A stretch of 64,000 nt of DNA, from assembly GCF_002005425.1 (NCBI RefSeq), contig NZ_CP019704.1, positions 1,054,001 through 1,118,000 of the forward strand, written 5' to 3'. This document shows, piece by piece, positions 45,781-56,077 of the stretch (within the stretch, counting starts at the first letter, position 1; each line of letters starts with the position of its first letter). The notes beneath the pieces were generated by a model. The model was given only the letters and a program-made list of their open reading frames with translations. It had not been told where the DNA came from and did not search any database. Position numbers and translations under genes: made by a program. Source of the DNA: Polaribacter sp. BM10. GTDB lineage: Bacteria; Bacteroidota; Bacteroidia; Flavobacteriales; Flavobacteriaceae.

Positions 45781-48700
45781 ATGAGTATTTTAAATTCTGT
45801 AATAAAACTTTTTGTAGGTGATAAACAACAGAAAGATTTAAAGATTTTACAACCAGTTGTAGATGATGTAAAAAAGTTTGAAATAACTTTTTCTAAACTT
45901 ACTAACGATGAATTACGAGCTAAAACCATCGAGTTTAAAGAAAGAATTAAAACGGCAACTAAAAAGTTTGATGATCAAATAACTGCTTTAGAAGAAGAAG
46001 CTGTTAAAGCAGATATAGACAGACAAGAAGAAATTTATGCAGAAATTGATACTTTAAAAGATGACGCATACAAAGTTTCTGAAGAGACATTAATGCAAAT
46101 TATGCCAGAAGCTTTTGCTGTAGTTAAAGAAACAGCAAAACGTTTTGTAGAAAATAAAGAAATAGTAGTTACTGCATCTCCTTATGATAGAGAGTTATCT
46201 GGCGAAAGAGATCACGTTACATTAGATGGTGACAAAGCTATTTGGGCTAATTCTTGGGATGCTGCAGGGAAACCTGTAACTTGGGATATGGTGCATTATG
46301 ATGTGCAATTAATTGGTGGTTCTGTTTTACATCAAGGTAAAATTGCAGAAATGATGACAGGTGAAGGTAAAACTTTAGTTTCTACACTTCCTGTTTATTT
46401 AAATGCATTAACAGGTAATGGTGTACATTTAGTTACTGTAAATGATTATTTAGCAAAACGTGATAAAGCTTGGATGGGACCAATTTTTGAATTCCATGGC
46501 TTTACAACAGATTGTATCGATTATCACCAACCAAATTCAGATGCACGTAGAAAAGCTTATAATGCAGATATTACTTACGGAACAAATAACGAATTTGGTT
46601 TCGATTACTTAAGAGATAATATGGCAAGCTCTAAAGACGATTTAGTGCAAAGAGCGCCAAATTATGCAATTATTGATGAAGTTGATTCTGTTTTAATTGA
46701 TGATGCAAGAACGCCTTTAATAATATCTGGACCTGTACCACAAGGAGACAGACATGAGTTTAACGAGTTAAAACCTTTAGTTAACGAATTAGTAGGAATA
46801 CAAAGTAAGTATTTAATTGGTGTTTTAGCAGAAGCTAAAAAACTTATTGCTGCTGGCGATACAAAAGAAGGTGGTTTTCAATTATTAAGGGTTTACAGAG
46901 GTTTACCAAAAAACAAAGCATTAATTAAGTTTTTATCACAAGAAGGAATCAAGCAAATTCTTCAAAAAACAGAAAACTACTACATGCAAGACAATAACAA
47001 ATTAATGCCAGAAGTAGATGAGGCACTTTGGTTTGTTATCGAAGAAAAAAATAATCAAATTGATTTAACTGATAAAGGTATAGCACATTTATCAGAAAAA
47101 ACACAAAACGAAACTTTCTTTGTTTTACCAGATATTGGTGTAAAAATAGGAAGTATCGATAGTTCTGATGCTTCACCAGAAGAAAAAGCTTCTTTAAAAG
47201 AAGAACTTTATAAAGACTTTAGTATTAAAAGCGAGCGTATTCATACAATGAACCAACTTTTAAAAGCGTATACCGTTTTTGAAAAAGATGTAGAATATGT
47301 TGTCATGGATAATAAAGTTATGATTGTTGATGAACAAACGGGACGTATTATGGATGGTCGTCGTTATTCTGATGGTTTACACCAAGCAATCGAAGCTAAA
47401 GAAAATGTAAAAATTGAAGATGCTACGCAAACTTTTGCTACAGTTACACTTCAAAATTACTTTAGAATGTACCGTAAATTATCTGGTATGACAGGTACAG
47501 CAATTACAGAAGCAGGAGAATTATGGGAAATCTACAAGTTAGATGTTGTAGAAATTCCTACAAACAGACCAATTCAAAGAGACGATAAAGAAGATTTAGT
47601 TTACAAAACTGCTCGTGAAAAATACAATGCAGTTATAGAAGATATAGTTAAATTAGTTGCAGAAAAAAGACCAGTACTTGTTGGTACAACATCTGTAGAA
47701 ATATCAGAATTATTAGGTAGAATGTTACAAATGCGTAAGATTCCTCATAATATTTTAAATGCAAAATTACACAAAAGAGAAGCAGATGTAGTTGCAGAAG
47801 CAGGTAAACCTGGTGTTGTTACAATTGCAACAAACATGGCAGGTCGTGGTACAGATATTAAACTTTCAGATGAAGTGAAGGCTGCTGGTGGTTTGGCTAT
47901 TATAGGTACAGAGCGTCATGATTCTCGTCGTGTAGACAGACAATTAAGAGGTCGTGCTGGTAGACAAGGTGATGTTGGATCTTCTCAATTTTATGTTGCT
48001 TTAGATGATAATTTAATGCGTCTTTTCGGTTCTGATAGAATTGCAAAAATGATGGATAGAATGGGATTAAAAGAAGGTGAAGTAATTCAACACTCTATGA
48101 TTTCTAAATCTATTGAAAGAGCTCAGAAAAAAGTAGAAGAAAACAACTTTGGTATTCGTAAGCGTCTTTTAGAATATGATGATATTATGAATGCTCAACG
48201 TGAGTTTGTTTATAAAAGAAGAAGAAATGCTTTAGATGGTAAACGTTTGCAATTAGATATTGCAAATATGATTTATGAAACTTGTGAATCAATAATCAAT
48301 AACAACAAAGCTGCAAGAGATTATCAGAATTTCGAATTCGAATTAATTAAGTTTTCTTCAATGACCTCTCCTTTTTCAGAAGAAGAATTTAACAAGCTTT
48401 CAGAAAAAGAATTGGCAGATAAATTATATGATCTAATAACAGAACATTACAAAAACAAAATTGAAAGAAATGCAGTTTTAGCTTTTCCTGTAATTAAAGA
48501 TGTTTTTGAAAATGAAGGTGATCGTTATGAGAGAATTGTGGTTCCTTTTACAGATGGTATCAAATCTTTACAAGTTGTTACAAACTTAAAAGAAGCATAT
48601 GAAAGTGAAGGTAAAAGTTTAGTAACAGATTTCGAAAAAAATATAACTTTAGCTATTATAGATGAAAACTGGAAAGAGCATTTACGTAAAATGGATGAAT

Positions 48701-49122
48701 TGAAGCATTCTGTACAAAATGCATCTTACGAACAAAAAGATCCTTTATTAATTTATAAGTTTGAAGCGTTTGAGTTGTTTAAGAAAACTGTAGATGAAAT
48801 AAATAAAGAGGTATTATCTTTCTTATTTAAAGGTGAATTACCAACACAAGATTCTAATCAGATTTCTGAAGCAAAAGAAGTTAGAAGAGAAAGTTTAAAT
48901 ACAAGTAAAGCCGATGTTCAAAATACTACAGAGCAAGCTATCTCTAACTCTAAACAACAGTCATCTGAACCTGTAGAAACAATTGTTAGAGATCAACCCA
49001 AAGTTGGTAGAAACGAACGTGTAACTATTAAAAACGTTATGAGTGGCGAAGAAAAAGTAGTAAAATTTAAACAAGCAATACCTTTAATTGAAAAAGGTGA
49101 ATGGGTTTTAGTTAACAAATAA
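45781..49122 (+). CDS. secA: Preprotein translocase ATPase SecA
   Basis: SecA pushes unfolded preproteins through SecYEG. At 1113 residues it has the long form seen in Bacteroidota, about 200 more than in E. coli. Motifs include [14 protein letters not shown] (Walker A), [37 protein letters not shown] (DEAD region), [16 protein letters not shown] and [20 protein letters not shown] (helicase motifs V and VI). The extra length is mainly an insertion at about 330-480. The C-terminus ([20 protein letters not shown] on) lacks the cysteine-rich SecB/zinc motif. Confidence 0.97.
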   Translation: MSILNSVIKLFVGDKQQKDLKILQPVVDDVKKFEITFSKLTNDELRAKTIEFKERIKTATKKFDDQITALEEEAVKADIDRQEEIYAEIDTLKDDAYKVSEETLMQIMPEAFAVVKETAKRFVENKEIVVTASPYDRELSGERDHVTLDGDKAIWANSWDAAGKPVTWDMVHYDVQLIGGSVLHQGKIAEMMTGEGKTLVSTLPVYLNALTGNGVHLVTVNDYLAKRDKAWMGPIFEFHGFTTDCIDYHQPNSDARRKAYNADITYGTNNEFGFDYLRDNMASSKDDLVQRAPNYAIIDEVDSVLIDDARTPLIISGPVPQGDRHEFNELKPLVNELVGIQSKYLIGVLAEAKKLIAAGDTKEGGFQLLRVYRGLPKNKALIKFLSQEGIKQILQKTENYYMQDNNKLMPEVDEALWFVIEEKNNQIDLTDKGIAHLSEKTQNETFFVLPDIGVKIGSIDSSDASPEEKASLKEELYKDFSIKSERIHTMNQLLKAYTVFEKDVEYVVMDNKVMIVDEQTGRIMDGRRYSDGLHQAIEAKENVKIEDATQTFATVTLQNYFRMYRKLSGMTGTAITEAGELWEIYKLDVVEIPTNRPIQRDDKEDLVYKTAREKYNAVIEDIVKLVAEKRPVLVGTTSVEISELLGRMLQMRKIPHNILNAKLHKREADVVAEAGKPGVVTIATNMAGRGTDIKLSDEVKAAGGLAIIGTERHDSRRVDRQLRGRAGRQGDVGSSQFYVALDDNLMRLFGSDRIAKMMDRMGLKEGEVIQHSMISKSIERAQKKVEENNFGIRKRLLEYDDIMNAQREFVYKRRRNALDGKRLQLDIANMIYETCESIINNNKAARDYQNFEFELIKFSSMTSPFSEEEFNKLSEKELADKLYDLITEHYKNKIERNAVLAFPVIKDVFENEGDRYERIVVPFTDGIKSLQVVTNLKEAYESEGKSLVTDFEKNITLAIIDENWKEHLRKMDELKHSVQNASYEQKDPLLIYKFEAFELFKKTVDEINKEVLSFLFKGELPTQDSNQISEAKEVRRESLNTSKADVQNTTEQAISNSKQQSSEPVETIVRDQPKVGRNERVTIKNVMSGEEKVVKFKQAIPLIEKGEWVLVNK

Positions 49123-49143
49123 AATACCAATTTATTATATACA

Positions 49144-49177
49144 AAAAAGCCGTTTAGAAAAATCTAAACGGCTTTTT
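49144..49177. terminator. Bidirectional intrinsic terminator
   Basis: A 15-bp perfect stem (AAAAAGCCGTTTAGA and its complement) with an AAAA loop ends secA from the left and folE from the right. Confidence 0.92.
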
Positions 49178-49201
49178 AATGTATGGTAATATTTACTAAA
49201 T

Positions 49202-49888
49202 TTAGAATTTAGTATCCATTTTAAGGTAGTCTAAAAACTCTCTTTTTGTTTCTTTTTCGTTAAACTTTCCGCCAAATTCTGCAGTTACAGTTGAACTTTC
49301 GATATCTTTAATTCCTCTTGAGTTTACACACAAATGTTTTGCATCTATTACACAAGCTACATCGTCTGTACCTAATGCTTCTTGCATTGCCTGAACTATT
49401 TGCATAGTTAAACGTTCTTGCACTTGTGGTCTTTTTGCAAAATACTCAACAATTCTATTCATTTTAGAAAGACCAATTACTTTACCGTCAGAAATATAAG
49501 CAACATGAGCTCTACCAATAATTGGTAACAAGTGGTGTTCGCAAGTAGAATAAACAACAATGTTTTTTTCAACTAGCATTTCACCATAATTGTAGTTATT
49601 ATCGAATGTAGACGCTTTTGGCTTGTTTTTAGGATCTAAGCCCATAAACATTTCATTCACAAATGCTTTTGCAACTCTTTTAGGAGTACCTTGCATACTA
49701 TCATCTGTTAAATCCATACCAAGAGTGTATAGAATATCTTTAACACTTTCTTCTATCTTTGCTATTTTTTCTTCGTTAGAAATATCAAAAGCATCTGGTC
49801 TTACAGGGTTTTCTGCAGATGTTGCCACGTGATTTTCTCCTAAATCTTCAATTCTTTCGTCATTCATTTTGCTGTTCAATTCAAACAT
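49202..49888 (-). CDS. folE: GTP cyclohydrolase I FolE
   Basis: FolE opens the GTP ring to give dihydroneopterin triphosphate, the entry to folate. The 228-residue protein has TPKRVAKAFVNEMFMG, the zinc site and catalytic segment YSTCEHHLLPIIGRAHVAYI, GLSKMNRIVEYFAKRPQVQE with LTMQI, and the third zinc ligand in DAKHLCVNSRGIKD. The N-terminal 40 residues are variable, and an alternative ATG at MNDERIEDL exists seven codons in. A -7 element (TAAATTTG, 49915-49908) precedes it. Confidence 0.96.
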   Translation of the reverse strand: MFELNSKMNDERIEDLGENHVATSAENPVRPDAFDISNEEKIAKIEESVKDILYTLGMDLTDDSMQGTPKRVAKAFVNEMFMGLDPKNKPKASTFDNNYNYGEMLVEKNIVVYSTCEHHLLPIIGRAHVAYISDGKVIGLSKMNRIVEYFAKRPQVQERLTMQIVQAMQEALGTDDVACVIDAKHLCVNSRGIKDIESSTVTAEFGGKFNEKETKREFLDYLKMDTKF

Positions 49889-49907
49889 TTCATTCTTTAT
49901 TATAGTG

Positions 49908-49915
49908 CAAATTTA
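49908..49915 (-). promoter_or_regulatory. Candidate -7 element for folE
   Basis: TAAATTTG on the minus strand matches TAnnTTTG exactly, 19 bp before the ATG. Confidence 0.42.
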
Positions 49916-49975
49916 CGTCTTTGCAACGTATTATCTTAATTTCTTAATAAATATAAACTATCTAACTATAATTTA

Positions 49976-51343
49976 TTAAGCTTTTAATTCTGAAATTAAT
50001 TCTTCTAATGAAACATCATTCTGTTCACCAGAAATCATATTTTTTAAAGTAAAAATATCATTCTCAACTTTAGAAACAACAAATTCTATTGCTCTATTTG
50101 TTACGTATTTCCATTGTCGTTTTTGTGCCTTATTACTTTCACCTAAATCTGGATAAAATTCTGATTTAATATTGTGATTTCTCAATTCTTTAATAGCTTT
50201 CATTTTTAACAAATCCGACTCTGCATCAAAATTTAGAAAAACAACCTTAGGCTTTGGTAAATCTACAGATTTGAACAACCCTAATTCTTCTAATACTAAG
50301 TAAATTCTATCTAATCCGAAAGAAATACCAACTCCAGAAACATCTTTTAAACCAAAGATTCCTGTTAAATCATCATATCTTCCTCCGCCGCCAATAGAAC
50401 CCATTTTTACGCCTTCTGGTGCTGCCACTTCAAAAATTGCACCTGTGTAATAATTTAAACCTCTAGCTAAAGTTACATCTATTTCTAAGTTAGCAGTTTC
50501 TAAACCTAAACCTTCAATAGAATCTATTACAAAACGCAACTCTTCTACTCCGTTTGTTCCTTCTACAGAAGAAGCCAACATTGCTTCTAAAGAAGTTAAT
50601 TTATCTATATTAGAACCAGAAAAATCGAATAATGGCTGTACTTTTTCGATAGCATCTTCGGTAATTCCTTTAGATAACATTTCTTTTACAACACCATCTT
50701 TACCAATTTTGTCTAATTTATCTAAAGCAACCGTAAAATCAATTAATTTATCTTGAGCGCCAATTACTTCTGCAATACCAGAAAGTATTTTTCTGTTATT
50801 CATTTTAATAGTTGTTTTTGCCAAACCTAGTTTGCTAAAAACAGCATCATATAATTGTACAAACTCAACTTCTTGCCATAGAGATTTACTACCAACAACA
50901 TCTGCATCACATTGAAAAAACTCTCTAAATCTTCCTTTTTGCGGTCTATCTGCTCTCCAAACTGGCTGAACTTGATAACGCTTAAAAGGAAAAGTAATAT
51001 CGTTTTGATGTTGCACAACATAACGTGCAAAAGGCACTGTTAAATCATAACGTAATGCTTTTTCTGATATTTGAGAAGTAAGTTTTAAGCTATTTTTTTC
51101 TGATAAAAGTTTTTCATCAGCTTTTTTTAGAAAATCTCCTGAGTTTAAAATTTTAAAGATAAGCCTATCTCCTTCTTCACCATATTTACCCATTAAAGTT
51201 GATGAGTTTTCGAAACTTGGTGTTTCTATTGGCTGAAATCCAAAAGTTTCAAATGCAGTTTTTATCGTATTCATTATATACGTTCTGTTTGCTACTTCTG
51301 TTGGCGAAAAATCTCTTGTTCCTTTTGGGATGCTTGGTTTCAT
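49976..51343 (-). CDS. hisS: Histidyl-tRNA synthetase
   Basis: A 455-residue class II aminoacyl-tRNA synthetase charging tRNA-His. The start KPSIPKGTRDFSPTEVANR is typical. Motif 2 lies in RYQVQPVWRADRPQKGRFREFFQCDAD, the histidine-specific signature in ARGLNYYTGAIFEV, and GSIGGGGRYDDLTGIFG is followed by the motif 3 region GVGISFGLDRIYLVLEEL. An anticodon-binding domain occupies about the last 100 residues. All conserved parts are intact. Confidence 0.96.
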   Translation of the reverse strand: MKPSIPKGTRDFSPTEVANRTYIMNTIKTAFETFGFQPIETPSFENSSTLMGKYGEEGDRLIFKILNSGDFLKKADEKLLSEKNSLKLTSQISEKALRYDLTVPFARYVVQHQNDITFPFKRYQVQPVWRADRPQKGRFREFFQCDADVVGSKSLWQEVEFVQLYDAVFSKLGLAKTTIKMNNRKILSGIAEVIGAQDKLIDFTVALDKLDKIGKDGVVKEMLSKGITEDAIEKVQPLFDFSGSNIDKLTSLEAMLASSVEGTNGVEELRFVIDSIEGLGLETANLEIDVTLARGLNYYTGAIFEVAAPEGVKMGSIGGGGRYDDLTGIFGLKDVSGVGISFGLDRIYLVLEELGLFKSVDLPKPKVVFLNFDAESDLLKMKAIKELRNHNIKSEFYPDLGESNKAQKRQWKYVTNRAIEFVVSKVENDIFTLKNMISGEQNDVSLEELISELKA

Positions 51344-51445
51344 TAAAAAAAGTTTTAGTTTTTAGTTTTAGCAGTTTTACCAAAACCAATTGCTTAAATT
51401 AAATATTCTCAATTAAAAATTGCGAGTGCAAATATCGTGAAAAAG

Positions 51446-52390
51446 TTATAATTTTTTAGGTGTTCTAAAGGTTTTATTTAACCTTCTTAAAGAGTAAATA
51501 GAAGCGTTTAATTCGAAACCAAGTAAAAGTATAATTGCATTTAGCCAAATAAACAACATTAATATTAAAAGTGTACCAATAGAACCATACAACTCGTTGT
51601 ATTTGGCAAATTCGTTTACATAATAACTAAATAAATAAAAGGTTAAAATTGATAAGAGCGTAGTGAATACAGCTCCTGGAGAAAAAAATCTAGAATGTTT
51701 ACCTTCTTTAACGCCATAATGATATAACATAGAAACGGTTAAAAATATCATTAATAAAAATATAAAACCTCTTACCAACTGAATCCAAATTAAATTATCT
51801 TCTAACCAACCTAGTGTTACCATATCTTTTAAAATGAATTCAAAAGATAGTATTAAGGTTACAGTAACCAATAAAAATATAACGATAACTAGAGAGACTA
51901 ACATTGCAACAAAATAAGATCGAAAAACGTTTCTTACTTCTTTAACATGATATGAATATTCGAAACCACCAAAAATAGCATTTACACCATTTGTCATTAA
52001 AAATATTGAACCAATAAAACCAAATGATAGCAAGCCACCATATTGATTTTTGATAATATCTACTAACACAGAATCTACTGCATCAAAAGTTTTTGGTGGT
52101 AAAACATCAGAAATTACAGATAGTAAACCTTCTTGAGCGCCTTCTATTGGTAAAAACGGAATTAAAGTAAGCACAAATAGCATAAATGGAAAAATTGACA
52201 TAAAGAAACTATATGCAATTCCGCCTGCTCTTGTTGTTAAAGCTCCTTCTACAATACCAATAAAATACATTTCTAAAACATCATATAAAGACATACCTTC
52301 TAAACCCGGAATCTTAATTTTCTTACCGAGTTTTACCAAAATATTTATAATTGGTATTTTTTCTAAATTGTCTTCTATTTCTTTTGTCAT
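51446..52390 (-). CDS. YihY/BrkB family inner-membrane protein
   Basis: A 314-residue protein with about six membrane helices. Typical YihY segments are present: TTRAGGIAYSFFMSIFPFML near residue 75, GFIGSIFLMTNGVNAIFGGF in the middle, and LLILMLFIWLNAIILLLGFE, ending ELNASIYSLRR. The old names BrkB and ribonuclease BN are not supported for this family, and its function is still unsettled. It follows the pentapeptide-repeat gene by 26 bp in the same direction. Confidence 0.9.
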   Translation of the reverse strand: MTKEIEDNLEKIPIINILVKLGKKIKIPGLEGMSLYDVLEMYFIGIVEGALTTRAGGIAYSFFMSIFPFMLFVLTLIPFLPIEGAQEGLLSVISDVLPPKTFDAVDSVLVDIIKNQYGGLLSFGFIGSIFLMTNGVNAIFGGFEYSYHVKEVRNVFRSYFVAMLVSLVIVIFLLVTVTLILSFEFILKDMVTLGWLEDNLIWIQLVRGFIFLLMIFLTVSMLYHYGVKEGKHSRFFSPGAVFTTLLSILTFYLFSYYVNEFAKYNELYGSIGTLLILMLFIWLNAIILLLGFELNASIYSLRRLNKTFRTPKKL

Positions 52391-52416
52391 TAGCTAATAC
52401 TAATTAGTAATATATA

Positions 52417-52989
52417 TTATTCTATTACAATTTTATAAGAAATTAAAAGTCCTTCGATAGAACTTCTACTAAATTTGGCACCAGATAATTTATTTTGATT
52501 AGGATTGATATTAAAGTTTTTAGCACTTCTAAAATCAGATTTTTCAATATTTGTATTAAAGAAAACAGCTCCTTTTAAGTCGGATTTTTCAAACAAAGAG
52601 TTGTTTACTACTGCTTCTGTAAAATCTGCTGCTTCTAAATTACAATTCAGAAATTTAGAATTCGGAATTTTAAGTTTATAAAATGATGTAAAATTTAATT
52701 GACATTCTTTAAAAGAAAGTTCTAATAAAAAAGGATCTACATCATCAAACTTAACACCAATCATCTTGCAATTTACAAAACAAACATCTTTAAAAGCAGT
52801 ATTTCGTATAACTGTATTGCTAAAATTACAATCTAGAAACTCACATTCTAGAAACTGAATATTTGACGCATGAATTCCTTCGAAATTACAATTGTTAAAA
52901 ACACAATTGTCATATTCTCCTTTTTTAATTTTGGTCGAAGTAAAATCTATTTTCGAGTAGGTTTCGCTATCAAAAAAACTTTCTAGCAT
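52417..52989 (-). CDS. Pentapeptide-repeat protein
   Basis: A 190-residue protein made almost entirely of pentapeptide repeats of the A(D/N)LxF type, with cysteine and phenylalanine at the inward positions: CVFNNCNFEGIHASNIQFLE, CEFLDCNFSNTVIRNTAF and later FLNCNLEAADFTEAVVNN. It should form a right-handed quadrilateral beta-helix. McbG and Qnr proteins of similar length bind DNA gyrase. Whether this one does cannot be read from sequence. It starts 1 bp after the nadC stop. Confidence 0.9.
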   Translation of the reverse strand: MLESFFDSETYSKIDFTSTKIKKGEYDNCVFNNCNFEGIHASNIQFLECEFLDCNFSNTVIRNTAFKDVCFVNCKMIGVKFDDVDPFLLELSFKECQLNFTSFYKLKIPNSKFLNCNLEAADFTEAVVNNSLFEKSDLKGAVFFNTNIEKSDFRSAKNFNINPNQNKLSGAKFSRSSIEGLLISYKIVIE

Positions 52990-52990
52990 T

Positions 52991-53851
52991 TTAGTCTATT
53001 GCTTTTAAACTTAAATCTAAATTATAAACCGAATGCGTTAATGCACCAGAAGAAATATAATCTACGCCACATTCTGCGTATTTTCTAATAGTATCTTCGT
53101 TAATTCCACCAGAAGATTCTGTTAAACAAGTATCACCAATTAAAGCTACAGCTTTTCTAGTATCTTCATAATTAAAGTTGTCTATTAAAATTCTATAAAC
53201 ACCTTCTACAGATAATATTTCTTTTATTTCTTCTAAACTTCTTGCTTCTACAATTATCTTAATGTCTAAGTTTTTTTCTGCTAAATATTTCTTAGTTTTT
53301 GTAATTGCTGCTGTAATTCCGCCCGCAAAATCTATATGATTGTCTTTAATCATTACCATATCATACAAAGCAAACCTGTGGTTTTCTCCTCCACCAATTT
53401 TAACAGCCCATTTTTCTAGAGCTCTAATTCCTGGTGTAGTTTTTCTAGTGTCTAAAACCTTTGTTTTTGTTCCTTTTAATAAATCTGCAAAAAAAGCTGT
53501 TTTAGTAGCAATTGCACTCATTCTTTGCATAGCATTTAAAACCAAACGCTCTGCCATTAATATAGATTGCGATTTACCTGCAACATGAAAAACGACATCG
53601 CCATACTTTACTTTTCCTCCATCATTTATAAAAGTTTCTACTTCTAAATCTTTATCTACATAAGAAAAAACTTGTTTTGCAAATTCTACACCTGCAATAA
53701 TACCATCGTCTTTTACCAATAATTTTGCTTTACCAGTAGCATCCGCAGGAATACAAGAAAGAGACGTGTGATCTCCATCGCCAATATCCTCTCGAATTGC
53801 ATTCGTTATTATAAGTTCTAGTTCTTTTTCAAATTGTTGTTTCGATATCAT
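52991..53851 (-). CDS. nadC: Nicotinate-nucleotide pyrophosphorylase NadC
   Basis: NadC makes nicotinate mononucleotide from quinolinate and PRPP in NAD biosynthesis. The 286 residues show AIREDIGDGDHTSLSCIPAD at the start, LNAMQRMSAIATKTAFFADL, TKVLDTRKTTPGIRALEKWA, VKIGGGENHRFALYDMVMIK and IIVEARSLEEI, then LTESSGGINEDTIRKYAECG. The substrate-binding arginine, histidine and lysine residues are intact. It is the first gene of a run with the pentapeptide-repeat and yihY genes. Confidence 0.96.
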   Translation of the reverse strand: MISKQQFEKELELIITNAIREDIGDGDHTSLSCIPADATGKAKLLVKDDGIIAGVEFAKQVFSYVDKDLEVETFINDGGKVKYGDVVFHVAGKSQSILMAERLVLNAMQRMSAIATKTAFFADLLKGTKTKVLDTRKTTPGIRALEKWAVKIGGGENHRFALYDMVMIKDNHIDFAGGITAAITKTKKYLAEKNLDIKIIVEARSLEEIKEILSVEGVYRILIDNFNYEDTRKAVALIGDTCLTESSGGINEDTIRKYAECGVDYISSGALTHSVYNLDLSLKAID

Positions 53852-53926
53852 ATTTTCTGTATTCTGATGTAAAAATAGTATTTTATATTATGAATTACGA
53901 ATAACAATTTACTAATTGATAATTTG

Positions 53927-53934
53927 TAATTTTG
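53927..53934 (+). promoter_or_regulatory. Candidate -7 element for rlmH
   Basis: TAATTTTG matches TAnnTTTG exactly and ends only 4 bp before the ATG at 53939, so a leaderless transcript is implied. Confidence 0.36.
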
Positions 53935-53938
53935 CCTT

Positions 53939-54412
53939 ATGAAAATTAAATTATTAGCCATCGGTAAAACAGATAATAAAAACCTTTTATTATTGATTAA
54001 TGAATATGAAAACCGATTAAAACATTATGTAAAATTTCAATTAGAAATTATACCAGATATTAAAAATGTTAAAAATTTAAGCGAAATACAGCAAAAAGAA
54101 AAAGAAGGAGAATTAATTTTATCGAAACTTCAAAATACCGATCAATTGGTATTGCTAGATGATAAAGGAAAACATTATACTTCTATTGAATTTTCTAAGT
54201 ATTTACAGAAAAAAATGAATGCTGGTTTAAAACAGTTGGTATTGGTTATTGGTGGTCCTTATGGTTTTTCTGATGCTGTTTATAAAAAGGCAACAGGCAA
54301 AATTTCTTTATCTAAAATGACTTTTTCTCATCAAATGATTCGTCTTTTTATTGTTGAACAAATTTATAGAGGTTTTACAATTCTAAAGAACGAGCCTTAT
54401 CATCACGAGTAA
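53939..54412 (+). CDS. rlmH: 23S rRNA pseudouridine-1915 N3-methyltransferase RlmH
   Basis: A 157-residue SPOUT-class methyltransferase acting on the large ribosomal subunit. It has the family start MKIKLLAIGKTDNKNLLLLI with YENRLKHYVKF, LLDDKGKHYTSIEFSKYLQ, the SAM-binding trefoil knot LVLVIGGPYGFSDAVYKKAT, and the end LSKMTFSHQMIRLFIVEQIY, then RGFTILKNEPYHHE. The length of the family is about 155-160. It stops directly next to the convergent XRE gene. Confidence 0.96.
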   Translation: MKIKLLAIGKTDNKNLLLLINEYENRLKHYVKFQLEIIPDIKNVKNLSEIQQKEKEGELILSKLQNTDQLVLLDDKGKHYTSIEFSKYLQKKMNAGLKQLVLVIGGPYGFSDAVYKKATGKISLSKMTFSHQMIRLFIVEQIYRGFTILKNEPYHHE

Positions 54413-55231
54413 TTATTCCGTTTTCTTATTGATTAAAATTCTGTAAAGTAAAATTATTTCGAAAATTTCTACAGTAAGTTGAGTAAAAATTGCAATCGGC
54501 GCTAAAATAATTAGTAGTAAACAAACACCTGTAATTATTTCTAAGATTCCTGTCCATTTAGATAGATCTCCAAAATTGATTAATCTTTTAATTGCAATAC
54601 CAAAAAGAATACTTAAAACACCATAACTTAGTAATTGTGCAATACCAAAAACACCAATAAAGTCTTGCCATATATATAAGGATGTAATATCTAATAAAGA
54701 AAAAAAGAGCGTAAAAACAATAATTAAAAATCCGCTTATTTGTAATAAATAATTACGAAACAGAACTCCAGTAATCACAAATCCTCTGTAAAATAAAAAC
54801 ATAGAAATAATAGCAACACTTTTTATAATAATGTATATCATTTTAAAAAATGCACTGTCTTTTTCTAAACTTATTATATCTGCTCCTATTTCAAAGAAAA
54901 CTGTTAAGAAATAAACAATACCAAAAATCATTGCAAGGTTTAGTTGCTTATTGATTCTATTTTTGTTTATTCTTAAAATTGCATCGAACTTACCAGATTC
55001 ATAAGTTTTTTTAAAAATGGTTTCATAATCAAAACCTAAAACTTCTAAAATAGCTTTAATGGTATAACTTCTAGGAGAAACATCTCCAGCTTCTATTCTT
55101 TGAATTGTTCTAACATTAATATTACATTGCTCTACCAATTCTTCTTGAGTAAAACCTTTTTGCTTTCTTAATTCTAAAATCTTTTTTCCTAGTGCAGGTT
55201 GTTCCATAATATGTTGTTTGTTAAATTCCAT
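54413..55231 (-). CDS. XRE helix-turn-helix protein with membrane domain
   Basis: A 272-residue one-component regulator. The N-terminal Cro/CI helix-turn-helix (about 13-70) reads LGKKILELRKQKGFTQEELV and CNINVRTIQRIEAGDVSPRS. About five membrane segments follow (MIFGIVYFLTVFFEIGADII, MIYIIIKSVAIISMFLFY, FLIIVFTLFFSLLDITSLYI, LLSYGVLSILFGIAI, ILEIITGVCLLLIILAPIAI). Fusion of a DNA-binding head to a membrane body suggests signal sensing at the membrane. The 245-bp gap upstream holds no gene. Confidence 0.87.
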   Translation of the reverse strand: MEFNKQHIMEQPALGKKILELRKQKGFTQEELVEQCNINVRTIQRIEAGDVSPRSYTIKAILEVLGFDYETIFKKTYESGKFDAILRINKNRINKQLNLAMIFGIVYFLTVFFEIGADIISLEKDSAFFKMIYIIIKSVAIISMFLFYRGFVITGVLFRNYLLQISGFLIIVFTLFFSLLDITSLYIWQDFIGVFGIAQLLSYGVLSILFGIAIKRLINFGDLSKWTGILEIITGVCLLLIILAPIAIFTQLTVEIFEIILLYRILINKKTE

Positions 55232-55448
55232 ACAATGTTAATGCTGTTATTTAAAATTACAAATTAATTAGTTACTTTTTAACCCGACATTTCCACGACA
55301 AACCAATGATAATAGGGGTTTACAGAGAACATCTATTTTAAGTATTTTATTCTGTTCGATTAAAAAAACAACTTTTTAAAAGGTTTTAATATCTTAAAAT
55401 AATTAAAGACTAATATAAACAATTCTTTTACCAACACTTTTGTTTGAT

Positions 55449-55456
55449 TACTTTTG
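55449..55456 (+). promoter_or_regulatory. Candidate -7 element for rdgB
   Basis: TACTTTTG matches TAnnTTTG exactly and lies inside the longest possible ORF, ahead of the real ATG at 55477. This supports the shorter start. Confidence 0.48.
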
Positions 55457-55476
55457 TAAAAAACTACGTTTTAAAA

Positions 55477-56058
55477 ATGAAATTAGTATTCGCCACAAAT
55501 AACTTAAATAAACTAAAAGAAGTACAAGAAATACTTTCTGATTCTATAGAAATTTTAAGTTTAAAAGATATAAACTGTTTTGATGAAGTTGATGAAACAG
55601 AATTAACACTAGAAGGCAATGCTAAATTAAAAGCAAATCATATTACAAAAAAGTATGGCTATAATTGTTTTGCAGATGATACTGGTTTAGAAGTAGAAAG
55701 TTTAGATAATAAACCCGGAGTTTTTTCTGCTCGATATGCTGGTGAGCCTTCAAATTCTGAAAACAACATGCAAAAGTTACTATTAGAATTAAAAGACAAA
55801 GAAAACAGAAAAGCGCAATTTAGAACTGCGGTTTGCTTAAATTTAAATAATGAACAATATATTTTTGAAGGAATTTGTGAAGGAGAAATTTTAAAAGAGA
55901 AACAAGGTGAAAAAGGTTTTGGCTACGATCCTATATTTAAACCTGCAGGTTTTTCTGAATCTTTTGCAGAAATGTCATCCGAAGAAAAAAATAAGATTTC
56001 TCATAGAGGTTTAGCGATACAAAAGTTGGTTAATTTCTTAAATGAAAATCATTCTTAA
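55477..56058 (+). CDS. Non-canonical purine NTP pyrophosphatase (RdgB/HAM1)
   Basis: The enzyme hydrolyses ITP, dITP and XTP, removing damaged purine nucleotides. The 193 residues start [20 protein letters not shown], the family opening. Other conserved parts are [20 protein letters not shown] with [24 protein letters not shown] and [15 protein letters not shown]. An extended frame from a TTG at 55444 would add 11 unrelated residues across the -7 element, so I use the ATG at 55477. An ABC importer operon follows after 19 bp. Confidence 0.94.
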   Translation: MKLVFATNNLNKLKEVQEILSDSIEILSLKDINCFDEVDETELTLEGNAKLKANHITKKYGYNCFADDTGLEVESLDNKPGVFSARYAGEPSNSENNMQKLLLELKDKENRKAQFRTAVCLNLNNEQYIFEGICEGEILKEKQGEKGFGYDPIFKPAGFSESFAEMSSEEKNKISHRGLAIQKLVNFLNENHS

Positions 56059-56077
56059 AATTTTGTAAAACAAATTA

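Noticed and set aside
55444..55476. Upstream extension of rdgB from TTG
   Set aside because: The added residues do not match the family, and a -7 element lies inside them; the ATG at 55477 fits.
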